Assembly: GCA_016787485.1 (NCBI GenBank)
Contig: JAEUUL010000029.1
Coordinates: forward strand, 1 to 32,549
Length of the DNA: 32,549 nucleotides
From: Bacteroidota bacterium
GTDB taxonomy: Bacteria > Bacteroidota > Bacteroidia > NS11-12g > UBA955
Direction: 5' to 3'
The notes beneath the pieces were generated by a model. That model was not told the DNA's origin. It searched no databases and was given only the letters and a program-made list of their open reading frames with translations. How positions within the stretch are numbered: the stretch's first letter is position 1; each line of letters begins with the position of its first letter. Positions 16,300 to 24,814 of the stretch are shown here, piece after piece. The translations under genes and the position numbers were made by a program.

Positions 16300-18303
16300 A
16301 TGATTCGCTGGGGTTTGTTGCCGTTTCTGAAATGGTTTCTTGCCCTGGCTACCGGTATTGCCTTTTCCCTCTTTGTTCTTCAGGATTTCCTTGTCAAATC
16401 TGCCTTGTTCCCAGTGGCATCGGTTATTGTCGTCTGTGTTGTTGCTTCTGCAGTGGCACGGCGGTGGCGAAAACTGTCCTCTTTTTCCGCAGGTTGCTTG
16501 CTGACAGCGCACTTTCTCACGGGTATATTATTGGGATATACCGGACAGGCGGTGCATGATCAGGCCTTTTTCGCAAATCAGCCCGCACAGTTCCTGAAAA
16601 TAAGATTGTCTGAGCCTGTATCGGAGAAAAGAAACACATGGCGCACCACAGGCGCAGTTACTGCTGTGTATGACAGCACAGGCAATGGTGGAAGTACCTC
16701 CGGAAGCATCCTGTTATATTGGCCCAAAACTGGCAATTCTGCGCGGCCGTCTCTGAAATATGGGGATGAAATTCTGGTTGTAAACACAGCCATGAATATG
16801 CCTTCTGCTGCTTTCCCGGAGGATTTTGATTTTAAGGCCGTCATGCGGTACCGCGATGTGCAGCATCAGATCTTTCTCAGACAAGGTGAATGGCTTGTGC
16901 AGGGAAATTCTGCCCATGATTTGTGGAAGTTCGCTTATGATTTGCGCAGTGCTCTGGGTAAATTCATGCACCTGCGCTTTCAAACCCGTGATGCCGCCCT
17001 TCTGGAGTCATTGCTCATCGGTGAAAAGGAACATGTGGAAGAAGAGGATATCAATGCATTCATAGCCACTGGAACCATGCATGTACTGGCTGTTTCCGGC
17101 ATGCATGTAGGATTGATTTACCTTGTCTTATTGTTTTTTCTCACCGGCCGCACCCAACCCACACGTCTTTCCATATGGAAGTTTGTTGTCGTTGTTTTTT
17201 GCCTGTGGGGTTATGCATTGCTAACCGGTCTCTCTGCTTCGGTGGTGAGGGCGGCCCTTATGTTTACCCTTATTGAATCCGGTCGTTCTCTTTTCCGGCG
17301 TTTCGGAGACCCTGTAAATACCCTGTTTGCCGCTGCTTACCTGCAATTGCTCATTTCACCCCTGAATCTGATCGATGTGGGATTTCAGTTATCTTATATG
17401 GCAGTGCTGGGGATACTCGTTTTCTATCCCATATTCAGTCAATGGTGGCATCCGCCCACCTGGCTGCTGGGAAAAGCGTGGCAACTGGGGCTGGTGTCCC
17501 TCGCCGCTACCCTCGGCACCCTGGCACCCAGCCTGTATTTTTTCGATTCATTTCCAGTTTGGTTTTTGCCTGCGAATATTCTGGTGGTTCCGCTTACTTC
17601 TGTACTTATTTTTTTGGGAATCGGTTGTCTGGCTTTTTCGTGGGTTCCCTATGCGGCAGATTGGATTCTCAGTGTGACAAAAGCCGGGCTCTGGGTGCTG
17701 CAGTTGCTCATGGAATGGTTGTCCAGGCTGCCATTTTCACGCATTACACAAATTGGCCTCGATGTTTCTGATGCGTTTCTGATCACGGCAAGCATTGTAT
17801 GTGGCGGTCTCTGGTGTTACAGCCGGAACCGGGTGCTTGTGCTGACCGGAGCATTGTGCCTGTTTGTTTTACCGGTAAAACGTTTTGGACAGATTTACAA
17901 CAACACCCGCAGCCATGAAGCCATCGTTGTTGAATTGAAAGGGCAGTTGCTTCTGGTCTTGCGCAGTGGCAATCAGGCCCATGTGGTTTCTGCCCCACTG
18001 GCGCAAACAAAGGCAGACAGCCTGCATTATTTTATGCAGAAATGGATAAGCCGTCGCAATGTGGCTCAGTTGGTATGGCATATTGTTCGTCCGGAAAAAT
18101 TCAGATCCGGTGCTTTTGCCGTCGAGCAAACAAATTCCCATTCTGTCATTACTGATTTGGAGAACAAAAAGTTTGTGGTGCTTTGGCATCCTGAAGACAT
18201 TCGCCCGAAAACTACAAAGACCTTTGTTCAGCAGCGCTACCTCAGGTATATCAGTCAGTCCCCACAGGTTATTGCGGTGCGGAATACCTTTGAGTATCCA
18301 TAA
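16300..18303 (+). CDS. comEC: ComEC/Rec2 family DNA-uptake channel protein
   Basis: 667-residue polytopic membrane protein. ComEC forms the inner-membrane channel through which single-stranded DNA enters during transformation. Visible: N-terminal membrane helices (about 1-90), an OB-like soluble domain (about 95-215, with PAAFPEDFDFKAVMRYRDV-type sequence), then the competence core with LLIGEKEHVEEEDINAFIATG and MHVLAVSGMHVGLIY at about 225-275 and further helices to about 530. The C-terminal part (about 540-667) is a short soluble region without the metallo-beta-lactamase HxHxDH motif, as in many Bacteroidota versions. It may be a transporter for DNA from natural competence or a conserved relative with another role; the ComEA-like gene at 4547 is its likely partner type. 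I see no hairpin terminator after it. Confidence 0.92.
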   Translation: MIRWGLLPFLKWFLALATGIAFSLFVLQDFLVKSALFPVASVIVVCVVASAVARRWRKLSSFSAGCLLTAHFLTGILLGYTGQAVHDQAFFANQPAQFLKIRLSEPVSEKRNTWRTTGAVTAVYDSTGNGGSTSGSILLYWPKTGNSARPSLKYGDEILVVNTAMNMPSAAFPEDFDFKAVMRYRDVQHQIFLRQGEWLVQGNSAHDLWKFAYDLRSALGKFMHLRFQTRDAALLESLLIGEKEHVEEEDINAFIATGTMHVLAVSGMHVGLIYLVLLFFLTGRTQPTRLSIWKFVVVVFCLWGYALLTGLSASVVRAALMFTLIESGRSLFRRFGDPVNTLFAAAYLQLLISPLNLIDVGFQLSYMAVLGILVFYPIFSQWWHPPTWLLGKAWQLGLVSLAATLGTLAPSLYFFDSFPVWFLPANILVVPLTSVLIFLGIGCLAFSWVPYAADWILSVTKAGLWVLQLLMEWLSRLPFSRITQIGLDVSDAFLITASIVCGGLWCYSRNRVLVLTGALCLFVLPVKRFGQIYNNTRSHEAIVVELKGQLLLVLRSGNQAHVVSAPLAQTKADSLHYFMQKWISRRNVAQLVWHIVRPEKFRSGAFAVEQTNSHSVITDLENKKFVVLWHPEDIRPKTTKTFVQQRYLRYISQSPQVIAVRNTFEYP

Positions 18304-18578
18304 CTACTGAGCAGAACAGGTGGGTTGGTTGCAACAATGGAAACACCGTGGTTCCTGGTTACCCGCACGGGCTTAATTAATTATTATGGCTGTTATTTTC
18401 AACTTCTATGGATATTTCCCCTGCATTGATTATTTCCATAAGGGTTTAAAGTGATTAATATCAATTATTTATGATTGATTGACTTCCCAATTCAAAGATG
18501 AAGTATGGGTAATTGCCCTACCTGTAATGTCACAATTTAGAATGCTTCTAAGTTTGAGCCATACAATATGAAACGCCT
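18304..18578 (+). promoter_or_regulatory. AT-rich regulatory region upstream of the 1388-residue surface protein
   Basis: 275 bp without a gene. It holds a TAAGTTTG -7 type box (18549-18556), a TGTCACAATT element (18528-18537) whose reverse complement recurs upstream of the paralogous gene at 31908, and a four-codon ATG-AAA-CGC-CTA-TGA mini-ORF (18568-18582) whose stop overlaps the gene's ATG. No -33 TTG fits the box, and no terminator for comEC is evident. Confidence 0.5.
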
Positions 18579-21500
18579 ATGAAAAAAACATTACAAACAA
18601 ATCTTTCAAGGGTATTGGGCAAAGCAGCCATACTCTTTTTACTAACCACCATTTCCCAAGCAGCAGAGGCCCAGCTCAACGGTAATTATACCATTGACAC
18701 CTTGGGTACCAACACGGGTACCAACTTTCGCAGCTTCAGACGTTTTGCAACGGCGCTGCGTGCCGGGGTTTCAGGCCCGGTAACGGTGCAGGTGCGCAAT
18801 GGCCCTTATACAGAACAGGTTAGTTTCGATCAGGTTTCCGGTGCAAGCAGTACCAACACCATTACCATCAAAGGCAATTCGCGAACCATTCAGTTTACCA
18901 GTACAAATACCGCGGCCCGCTGGACCTGGCGCATGAATGGGGCTGACTGGTTTGTGATTGACAGCCTCAACATCCGGGCTCTCGGTTCTGCCAATGCGGT
19001 GGCCATGGCATTCCGCAATCAAAGCGACAGAAATATTGTTCGCAATTGTATTCTGGATGTACCCAATGTGAGCAATACAGCGGCTTTCAATAGTTCAACA
19101 GCATGGAATGCTTATTCGGCCATTATCTCATTCAATGCTTCTGAGACCACAGCCTCGCTAACCACTTCTGGTTCAGCAGGTTTTGGCCAGAATGGCTCAG
19201 GAAACCTGGTTGAAAACTGCCAGTTGAACGGAGCTGCGGCTTCCACCGTTACCGGTCCTCAATGCGGAATCATTGAAATGGGAGTCAATGCATTGCCAAA
19301 TACTTCGTATCAAACGAACAACATTTACCGCAACAACAGAATCAAAAATGTGTATCACTGTGGTATTGCCTTGAATTTATCAAACGGAAGCCAGGCTACA
19401 GGCAATGAAATCTTCCGCGACCGTGTGTTGTCACTTACAGCCACTTCTCAAACATTTTACGGCATCTATGTGAACTATCCTTACGGCTCTGCAAATGCAA
19501 TAACCGTGGATAATAACTATATCCATGATGTTGAAGGGCCGAATACTTCTGTATTGTCTACCAGCAGTTGGCCTTACAATGTGTATGGCATTTATAGTCT
19601 GCACCTTACCGGGAATACATCCAATCTGCGCACGCAGTATACGCGGAACAGAATTGTAAACAATGAGGCTGGCGGATATATGTATGGAATATTTTTAAGC
19701 AGCGACAATACCTACGATGCAGATAATAATTTAATTGCCACAAACATTGCAGCACTGGGTACATATGGTTTTTATGCCATACGTCCTACCAATTCCCGCA
19801 TCAGGCACAATACAGTCCATGGCCGCCCCTGGACCAGTTATTCGCCCAGTTTTCACTACCTGTTTTTTGTTTCTGAAACCCGCACCACAAACAACAGTAC
19901 AGATGTGATTGGTAATCTTGTGAACAATGAGTTTACTTCGGGAACACAATATTCTTTTTATACAAATGGTGTGCAAAATTTCCGCACACTGGATTACAAC
20001 AGCAGTTGGAACCGAATGAACAATACTCCGTATTGGAATGCCACGGGTGGTGCAATGACACTTGCAAATTATACCAATATGCTGAAAGGACTCAACCTGA
20101 ACTGGACAAACAATTTGTCGGTGCGGCCCAAATTTGCCGATCCGAACAATCTTGATTTCCGGCCCATGCAATTTGCTTTGCAAAACATTGTTCAGCCTCA
20201 GATAAGTACAGATCTGGCAGGCGTTGCCCGCAATCCAATCAGATGTGATGTGGGTGCCAGATTCAACTTTACCGATTTGAGAATGGATTCATTGCGCTGG
20301 AATGGAAGTACGACTGTTTGCAGTGGTTTTGGATTCAATCCAACCATCCGGATATTCAACAATTATGGCGATACTGCTTTCCAGTTCCCCGTGACTTTCA
20401 GGCTTGGCAACGGAACCCCTGTAACAGAAATGGTCCAACAGGTGGTTCCCCCAAATAGTTCATTTCTATATACCTTTAAAACCAGAGCTTCTTTCAACGT
20501 AGCCGGAAACATTCCTTTTTGGGTGGCTGTGAACCTGCCGGATGACAATCGCGCCAACGACACAATACGCCAAACAATTACAGTATTGCAAGGGCCAACA
20601 GGAGGTGTGTATTCGCCTGCTACAAAAGCGACCCAGGCGGTTTACCGAAGCAACCGGAACAGCGATGTGACCATGGTGGGTGAGCCAATTGCTTATCAAC
20701 TGTCTGCGCCGAAAATGTTTAATAATGCAGGATACGGTACCGACTGGACAGTAAGTGCCTATGCCGTTTCTTCGGGTGGAGTGTTCAGACCACAAACAGA
20801 AATCTCAACCACCCCGGCAACCACAACCTCTGCTTTTGAAGTTTCCTGGGTAACCAATGACACCAAAATTGAAGATTCCCTTATCTGGATAGTGACCAAG
20901 GTTACCAACCTTAAAAATGGTTGTGATACATTCATCCAACGCCAGGTTTTGTTGTATCCCAAAATTGTGACCAAGCTGAGTGTTCCTTCAAAAATATGTG
21001 ATGGAAGCGAAGTGATTTTTGTGAACAAGTCTCAGGTAAAAAGTGGAAATATGGAATTTACCTGGAATTTTGGTACCGGCAAAACAGAAGACACTTCCGG
21101 AGCAACAGAACCAGCCTTTATATTCCCGGGAAGCGGCATGTATAAGGTGAAACTGAAGGCGCGCACAGTTCCCTTCGGATTTACCACTTTTGACAGTCTG
21201 ATGGTAAAAATAGACCAGAAACCGGAAATAAAATTTACCTGTGAAAATGCTTGCGAAGGCAAACCGGTTAAACTGACCAATTTAACCACTCCGGCAGGAA
21301 CAACGTATAGGTGGGAATATGGCGACGGACGCACCAGCACTCAAGTGAATGGCTCCAATATGTATGCAAAACCCGGCCCATATAAAGTAAAACTGATTGC
21401 CAATTATCAGGGCTGTGTTGCTGAAAAATCTCAGATAGTCTACCAGTTTCCCAAGCCGAAAGCCGGATTTCAGATTAGCGCAGGCACTTGTGATAACACA

Positions 21501-22745
21501 CCTTTTCAATTCCTGAATAAGAGTGTGATTTCAGATGGGGAACTTGGCTATAAATGGAAATTTGGTGCTTCAGGAGACGTCTCCACGACAGCAGATCCTG
21601 TTTATCAATTTGGTGCAGCGGGCACATACAAAGTGGTGCTGTTGGCAACCAGTGAGTTTGGTTGCACAGATTCCAGCCTCCTGTCTGTAAATGTGAAGGA
21701 GTCTCCCAAACCATCCTTTGTGTTTGGTCAACCCTGTATTTCTTCTGATGTGATTTTTACCAACACCACACCTGTCGTTTCAAATGCATTGGCAACCTAT
21801 AAATGGGAATTTGAAGGATTAAGTTCGAAAACCACACAGAATGCTATGGCCAACTGGGCAGAACCGGGACCCAGAAAAATTACCCTCAGTATGAATCTGG
21901 ATAACGGTTGCTCGGCCAGTATATCTCAGGTTGTAAATATTGGGGTAAAACCTGCGGTGAATTTCTCTGCTGCAGATGTGTGCAGCGGTGAGCCTGTGGT
22001 TTTTTATAACAACACTACATGGCCCCAGGGCACTGTCGTTTACGAATGGGATTTCGGAGACAACACAACCTCTGGTCAGCGCGCACCGGTTAAAAATTAC
22101 AACCTGACCAGTACCACCTCATTCAACGTTACTCTGAAAGCTTCTGTTATAGGCGGCTGCACCGATAGCCTTACCCGTAAGGTTACCATCAACGAAGGTC
22201 CTGCAACCTGTGACTTTTCGTTTCAGCCTGACTATACATTTGGCTACTGGGGTGTAAACCTCAAACCGGTAAATACCACTACTGGTATGGAAGGCGGACA
22301 GAATAACGTTACCTATAGCTGGGTATTTGACGGAGGTGGAACCATTTCGGCCACAGGTAAAGATGCTGTGGCAAACTACAATTTCCCCTACGATGGTGTT
22401 TTCCCTGTAACGATGAAGGCAAGGGTTGATGCCACTGGTTGTGAATGTTCAAAAACGAAAATGGTCGTGATGAATCGCCAGAATGTGAATGGCGTGAATG
22501 ATCAGAGAATTGTAGTATACCCCAACAATACCTCAGGCATTTTCCAGATTGCACTTCCTGCTGTATTTGGCACTTCAGCAAAGGTGGAAATTATCAAAGC
22601 CTCCGGCGAGTTGGTTTATGAAAACCAATACAGCCATAAGGGTAATATATCTGTTGATGCACAATTCCTTCAGTCCGGATTTTATTTTGTTCGTGTCAGT
22701 TCCGGCGATGTAGTTCATACCTCCAGGTTGACTATTATGAAGTAA
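18579..22745 (+). CDS. T9SS-exported beta-helix/PKD surface protein
   Basis: 1388 residues, probably a surface adhesin. A signal peptide (about 1-32) ends in SQAAEAQ. Residues about 35-570 form a right-handed parallel beta-helix, with many Asn-rich turns such as NRIVNN and NNYIHD. A CARDB-like region follows (about 570-680). Then come about six PKD-type Ig domains with the WxFG/WxYGDG hallmark near residues 827, 910, 991, 1074, 1155 and 1246, spaced about 80 residues; each carries Cys pairs that could form disulphides. The C-terminal 75 residues (VYPNNTSGIFQI to the end in SRLTIMK) match a T9SS type A sorting domain, here with YPNN instead of YPNP. The N-terminal module is paralogous to the gene at 31908. 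A strong terminator follows at 22778. Confidence 0.88.
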   Translation: MKKTLQTNLSRVLGKAAILFLLTTISQAAEAQLNGNYTIDTLGTNTGTNFRSFRRFATALRAGVSGPVTVQVRNGPYTEQVSFDQVSGASSTNTITIKGNSRTIQFTSTNTAARWTWRMNGADWFVIDSLNIRALGSANAVAMAFRNQSDRNIVRNCILDVPNVSNTAAFNSSTAWNAYSAIISFNASETTASLTTSGSAGFGQNGSGNLVENCQLNGAAASTVTGPQCGIIEMGVNALPNTSYQTNNIYRNNRIKNVYHCGIALNLSNGSQATGNEIFRDRVLSLTATSQTFYGIYVNYPYGSANAITVDNNYIHDVEGPNTSVLSTSSWPYNVYGIYSLHLTGNTSNLRTQYTRNRIVNNEAGGYMYGIFLSSDNTYDADNNLIATNIAALGTYGFYAIRPTNSRIRHNTVHGRPWTSYSPSFHYLFFVSETRTTNNSTDVIGNLVNNEFTSGTQYSFYTNGVQNFRTLDYNSSWNRMNNTPYWNATGGAMTLANYTNMLKGLNLNWTNNLSVRPKFADPNNLDFRPMQFALQNIVQPQISTDLAGVARNPIRCDVGARFNFTDLRMDSLRWNGSTTVCSGFGFNPTIRIFNNYGDTAFQFPVTFRLGNGTPVTEMVQQVVPPNSSFLYTFKTRASFNVAGNIPFWVAVNLPDDNRANDTIRQTITVLQGPTGGVYSPATKATQAVYRSNRNSDVTMVGEPIAYQLSAPKMFNNAGYGTDWTVSAYAVSSGGVFRPQTEISTTPATTTSAFEVSWVTNDTKIEDSLIWIVTKVTNLKNGCDTFIQRQVLLYPKIVTKLSVPSKICDGSEVIFVNKSQVKSGNMEFTWNFGTGKTEDTSGATEPAFIFPGSGMYKVKLKARTVPFGFTTFDSLMVKIDQKPEIKFTCENACEGKPVKLTNLTTPAGTTYRWEYGDGRTSTQVNGSNMYAKPGPYKVKLIANYQGCVAEKSQIVYQFPKPKAGFQISAGTCDNTPFQFLNKSVISDGELGYKWKFGASGDVSTTADPVYQFGAAGTYKVVLLATSEFGCTDSSLLSVNVKESPKPSFVFGQPCISSDVIFTNTTPVVSNALATYKWEFEGLSSKTTQNAMANWAEPGPRKITLSMNLDNGCSASISQVVNIGVKPAVNFSAADVCSGEPVVFYNNTTWPQGTVVYEWDFGDNTTSGQRAPVKNYNLTSTTSFNVTLKASVIGGCTDSLTRKVTINEGPATCDFSFQPDYTFGYWGVNLKPVNTTTGMEGGQNNVTYSWVFDGGGTISATGKDAVANYNFPYDGVFPVTMKARVDATGCECSKTKMVVMNRQNVNGVNDQRIVVYPNNTSGIFQIALPAVFGTSAKVEIIKASGELVYENQYSHKGNISVDAQFLQSGFYFVRVSSGDVVHTSRLTIMK

Positions 22746-22777
22746 ACAGAAGAGTATTTATAAAACAGAATTGGGTT

Positions 22778-22810
22778 ACACCCTGCCGGATTTTTCCGGC
22801 AGGGTGTTTT
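22778..22810 (+). terminator. Strong rho-independent terminator after the surface protein gene
   Basis: A perfect 13-bp stem (ACACCCTGCCGGA / TCCGGCAGGGTGT) with a TTTT loop is followed by TTT. It starts 33 bp past the stop at 22745. Confidence 0.9.
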
Positions 22811-22920
22811 GCTTTACAAGCCATTTTCTTTGCGCGGATTGGCCGTATCATTTGGATTTATTTGTTGCAATCCAACCTGCGGGTCAAAACCGGATATTCC
22901 CGTTTGGAGATGATTCACCT

Positions 22921-22928
22921 TACCTTTG
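22921..22928 (+). promoter_or_regulatory. -7 promoter box before the enoyl-CoA hydratase gene
   Basis: TACCTTTG, then 4 nt, then GTG at 22933. The geometry matches that of the 12583 and 29799 genes. A TTTG at 22903 is only 14 nt upstream, too close for a standard -33. Confidence 0.5.
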
Positions 22929-22932
22929 CACA

Positions 22933-23706
22933 GTGCAACTGGTAAAGACAGAAATCGTAAACAGAGTTGGGTATGTCATCCTGAACCGACCTGAAAAAAG
23001 AAATGCACTCAGCCCGGAATTGGTGGATGAGCTGACCCTGGCATTGCAGGAATTTTCAGAAAATGAATTTGTAAAAGTAATCGTTCTGAAATCGGCAGAC
23101 AAACCCTTTTGCGCTGGTGCAGACCTTTCTTATATTGCCAGAATGCGTGAATTCAGTCACGCTGAAAATCTGGCAGATTCGCAGCGATTGCGCAGATTGT
23201 TTGATCTCATTTATACCGGAAATAAAATATATATAAGTATGGTTCAGGGGCCTGCACTGGCCGGGGGCTGCGGGCTTGCCACAGTATGTGATTTTTGTTT
23301 TGCAACCCCTGAAGCTACTTTTGGTTATACGGAAAGCAAAATCGGATTTGTTCCAGCCCTGGTTATGGTGTATCTGCAATACAGGGTTTCCGGTCTGGTT
23401 CTTCGTGATCTGCTCCTTACAGGGCGCGTGATTTCTGCCACAGAAGCTTTACATTTGGGTTTAATTAACCGGCTGGCAGAAGACACAGAAATTGGAAAAA
23501 TCGTACAGGATTTTGCCGATCATTTGTGCAACACCGTATCCTCAGACAGTGTAGCCTATATCAAAACCATGCTGAGAAATATTCCATCCATGCCTGTGCC
23601 TGAAGCTTTGGACTATGCAGCTGAAACCAATGCCAAGGCACGTAAAAGCAACGATTGTATTGCCGGAATAAATGCGTTTTTAAACAAAGAAAAAATTCAG
23701 TGGTAA
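22933..23706 (+). CDS. Enoyl-CoA hydratase/isomerase family protein
   Basis: Crotonase-fold enzyme acting on acyl-CoA, with a possible role in beta-oxidation or leucine breakdown. The GTG at 22933 gives 257 residues, the family's usual size; an upstream in-frame start at 22771 would lie inside the terminator, so it is rejected. Visible: VILNRPEKRNALSPELV near the start, the oxyanion-hole segments KPFCAGADLSYI (about 57-68) and GPALAGGCGLATVCDF (about 106-121), and ESKIGFVPALVMVYL with TGRVISATEALHLGLINRL further on. The IGFVPA segment, instead of the classic PGxGG, resembles the methylglutaconyl-CoA hydratase group, but the substrate is not determined. The stop overlaps the start of tatD. Confidence 0.9.
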   Translation: MQLVKTEIVNRVGYVILNRPEKRNALSPELVDELTLALQEFSENEFVKVIVLKSADKPFCAGADLSYIARMREFSHAENLADSQRLRRLFDLIYTGNKIYISMVQGPALAGGCGLATVCDFCFATPEATFGYTESKIGFVPALVMVYLQYRVSGLVLRDLLLTGRVISATEALHLGLINRLAEDTEIGKIVQDFADHLCNTVSSDSVAYIKTMLRNIPSMPVPEALDYAAETNAKARKSNDCIAGINAFLNKEKIQW

Positions 23707-24476
23707 AATTAATTGATACCCATTGCCATATTTATCTCAAACAATTTGATGATGATTTGCATCAGGTGCTGGAGTCGGCCCGGAAACAAGGCATTGCGCG
23801 TATTCTTATGCCCAATGTAGACCTGGAAACCGCAGACCGGTTGCATGCAGTAGCTGCTGAATGGCCTGATTACTGTTTGCCCATGATGGGTTTGCATCCG
23901 TGCGATGTAAATGAAGACTGGGAGCAGGAATTGGAACAAATATTCGAATTGTTTGATAAGCATAATTACATTGCAGTGGGTGAAATTGGTCTGGATTTGT
24001 ACTGGGACAAAACAACTCTGCCCCGTCAGTTAAAGGCACTTCGCTGTCAACTGGATTTTGCAGTAAAGAAAAAATTGCCGGTAGCATTGCATAGCAGGGA
24101 TAGTAACAGCGAAATTCTGGAAGTATTGCAGGAATATGCCGGCTCTGGTCTAACCGGTGTGATGCATTGTTTTACAGGGAACCGGGAGCAGGCAGAACTT
24201 GCACACAAATGCGGAATGATGCTTGGAATAGGAGGGGTTCTTACATTTAAAAACGGAGGTCTGGATCCATGGATTCATGAAATTCCGCTGGAATGGTTAA
24301 TTCTTGAGACCGACGCGCCCTATCTCGCACCGGTGCCTTTCCGGGGTAAACGCAACGAACCTGCCTATGTGTGGCATGTGGCTAAGAAACTGGCTGAATT
24401 GCGCAATGTTTCTTTCGGTGAAATTGCAGAAGTCACCACAGCCAATGCCATCCGTTTGTTTCATTTGTCGGACTGA
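23700..24476 (+). CDS. tatD: TatD family metal-dependent DNase
   Basis: Cytosolic metal-dependent nuclease of the TIM-barrel amidohydrolase fold. The GTG at 23700 starts inside the last codons of the enoyl-CoA hydratase gene and gives 258 residues, standard for TatD. Metal ligands are all visible: His8 and His10 (THCHIY), Glu95 (VGEIGLD), His131 (ALHSRD), His156 (VMHCFTG) and Asp205 (LETDAPYL). The longer frame to 23655 is only overlap. Overlap with the upstream gene suggests coupled translation, though their functions appear unrelated. Confidence 0.94.
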   Translation: MVKLIDTHCHIYLKQFDDDLHQVLESARKQGIARILMPNVDLETADRLHAVAAEWPDYCLPMMGLHPCDVNEDWEQELEQIFELFDKHNYIAVGEIGLDLYWDKTTLPRQLKALRCQLDFAVKKKLPVALHSRDSNSEILEVLQEYAGSGLTGVMHCFTGNREQAELAHKCGMMLGIGGVLTFKNGGLDPWIHEIPLEWLILETDAPYLAPVPFRGKRNEPAYVWHVAKKLAELRNVSFGEIAEVTTANAIRLFHLSD

Positions 24477-24658
24477 TCCTTGTTGAGTTTTACGCTATAC
24501 CCATTGATGATGCGGAGAATGGGATTAGCTTCGCTGAACCCGGAGGGGGAGGCTTATCTTCAATGCCCCCACTTGCTTAGAGGCCATTTGTTTTCCCCTT
24601 CATTTCACTTGCCCCATCCTGTCGTCCGGGTCAGACTCAATCCGGGTAAAAACAAACA
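24477..24658. other. Gene-free stretch with tRNA-like repeat
   Basis: About 180 bp with no supported gene. It contains 24502-24518, a 16/17 copy of the sequence at the 3' end of the tRNA-Ser gene (24677-24693), followed by GGGATT and GAACCC blocks also found in the T-arm of the tRNA. A G-rich and a C-rich run (24542-24570) might form weak structure. The remaining sequence shows nothing recognisable. Confidence 0.5.
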
Positions 24659-24676
24659 AACCCGCTTGCGCGGGTT
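24659..24676 (-). terminator. Terminator downstream of tRNA-Ser
   Basis: On the minus strand a 7-bp stem (AACCCGC / GCGGGTT) with a 4-nt loop is followed by a T-rich tail down to about 24646. It lies 11 bp past the tRNA 3' end. Confidence 0.75.
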
Positions 24677-24687
24677 CATTGAAGATG

Positions 24688-24775
24688 CGGAGAGAAAGGG
24701 ATTCGAACCCTTGATAGGCTTTTGGCCTATACACACTTTCCAGGCGTGCTCCTTCGACCACTCGGACATCTCTCC
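24688..24775 (-). tRNA. tRNA-Ser (anticodon GGA)
   Basis: An 88-nt cloverleaf on the minus strand. The acceptor stem pairs GGAGAGA with TCTCTCC, the discriminator is G, the anticodon loop is CT-GGA-AA (reads UCC and UCU codons), the long variable arm typical of serine tRNAs is present, and the T-loop is GGGTTCGAATCCC. The CCA end is not encoded. It has its own promoter and terminator. Confidence 0.96.
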
Positions 24776-24784
24776 GGAGAACTG

Positions 24785-24814
24785 CAAAGGTACAAAACAG
24801 GAGACTTATTCCAA
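24785..24814 (-). promoter_or_regulatory. Promoter of tRNA-Ser
   Basis: Minus strand TTG (24814-24812), 19-nt spacer, TACCTTTG (24792-24785), then 9 nt to the tRNA 5' end at 24775. The -33 element overlaps the last codons of the GT4 gene. This is the most complete promoter match in the window. Confidence 0.8.
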
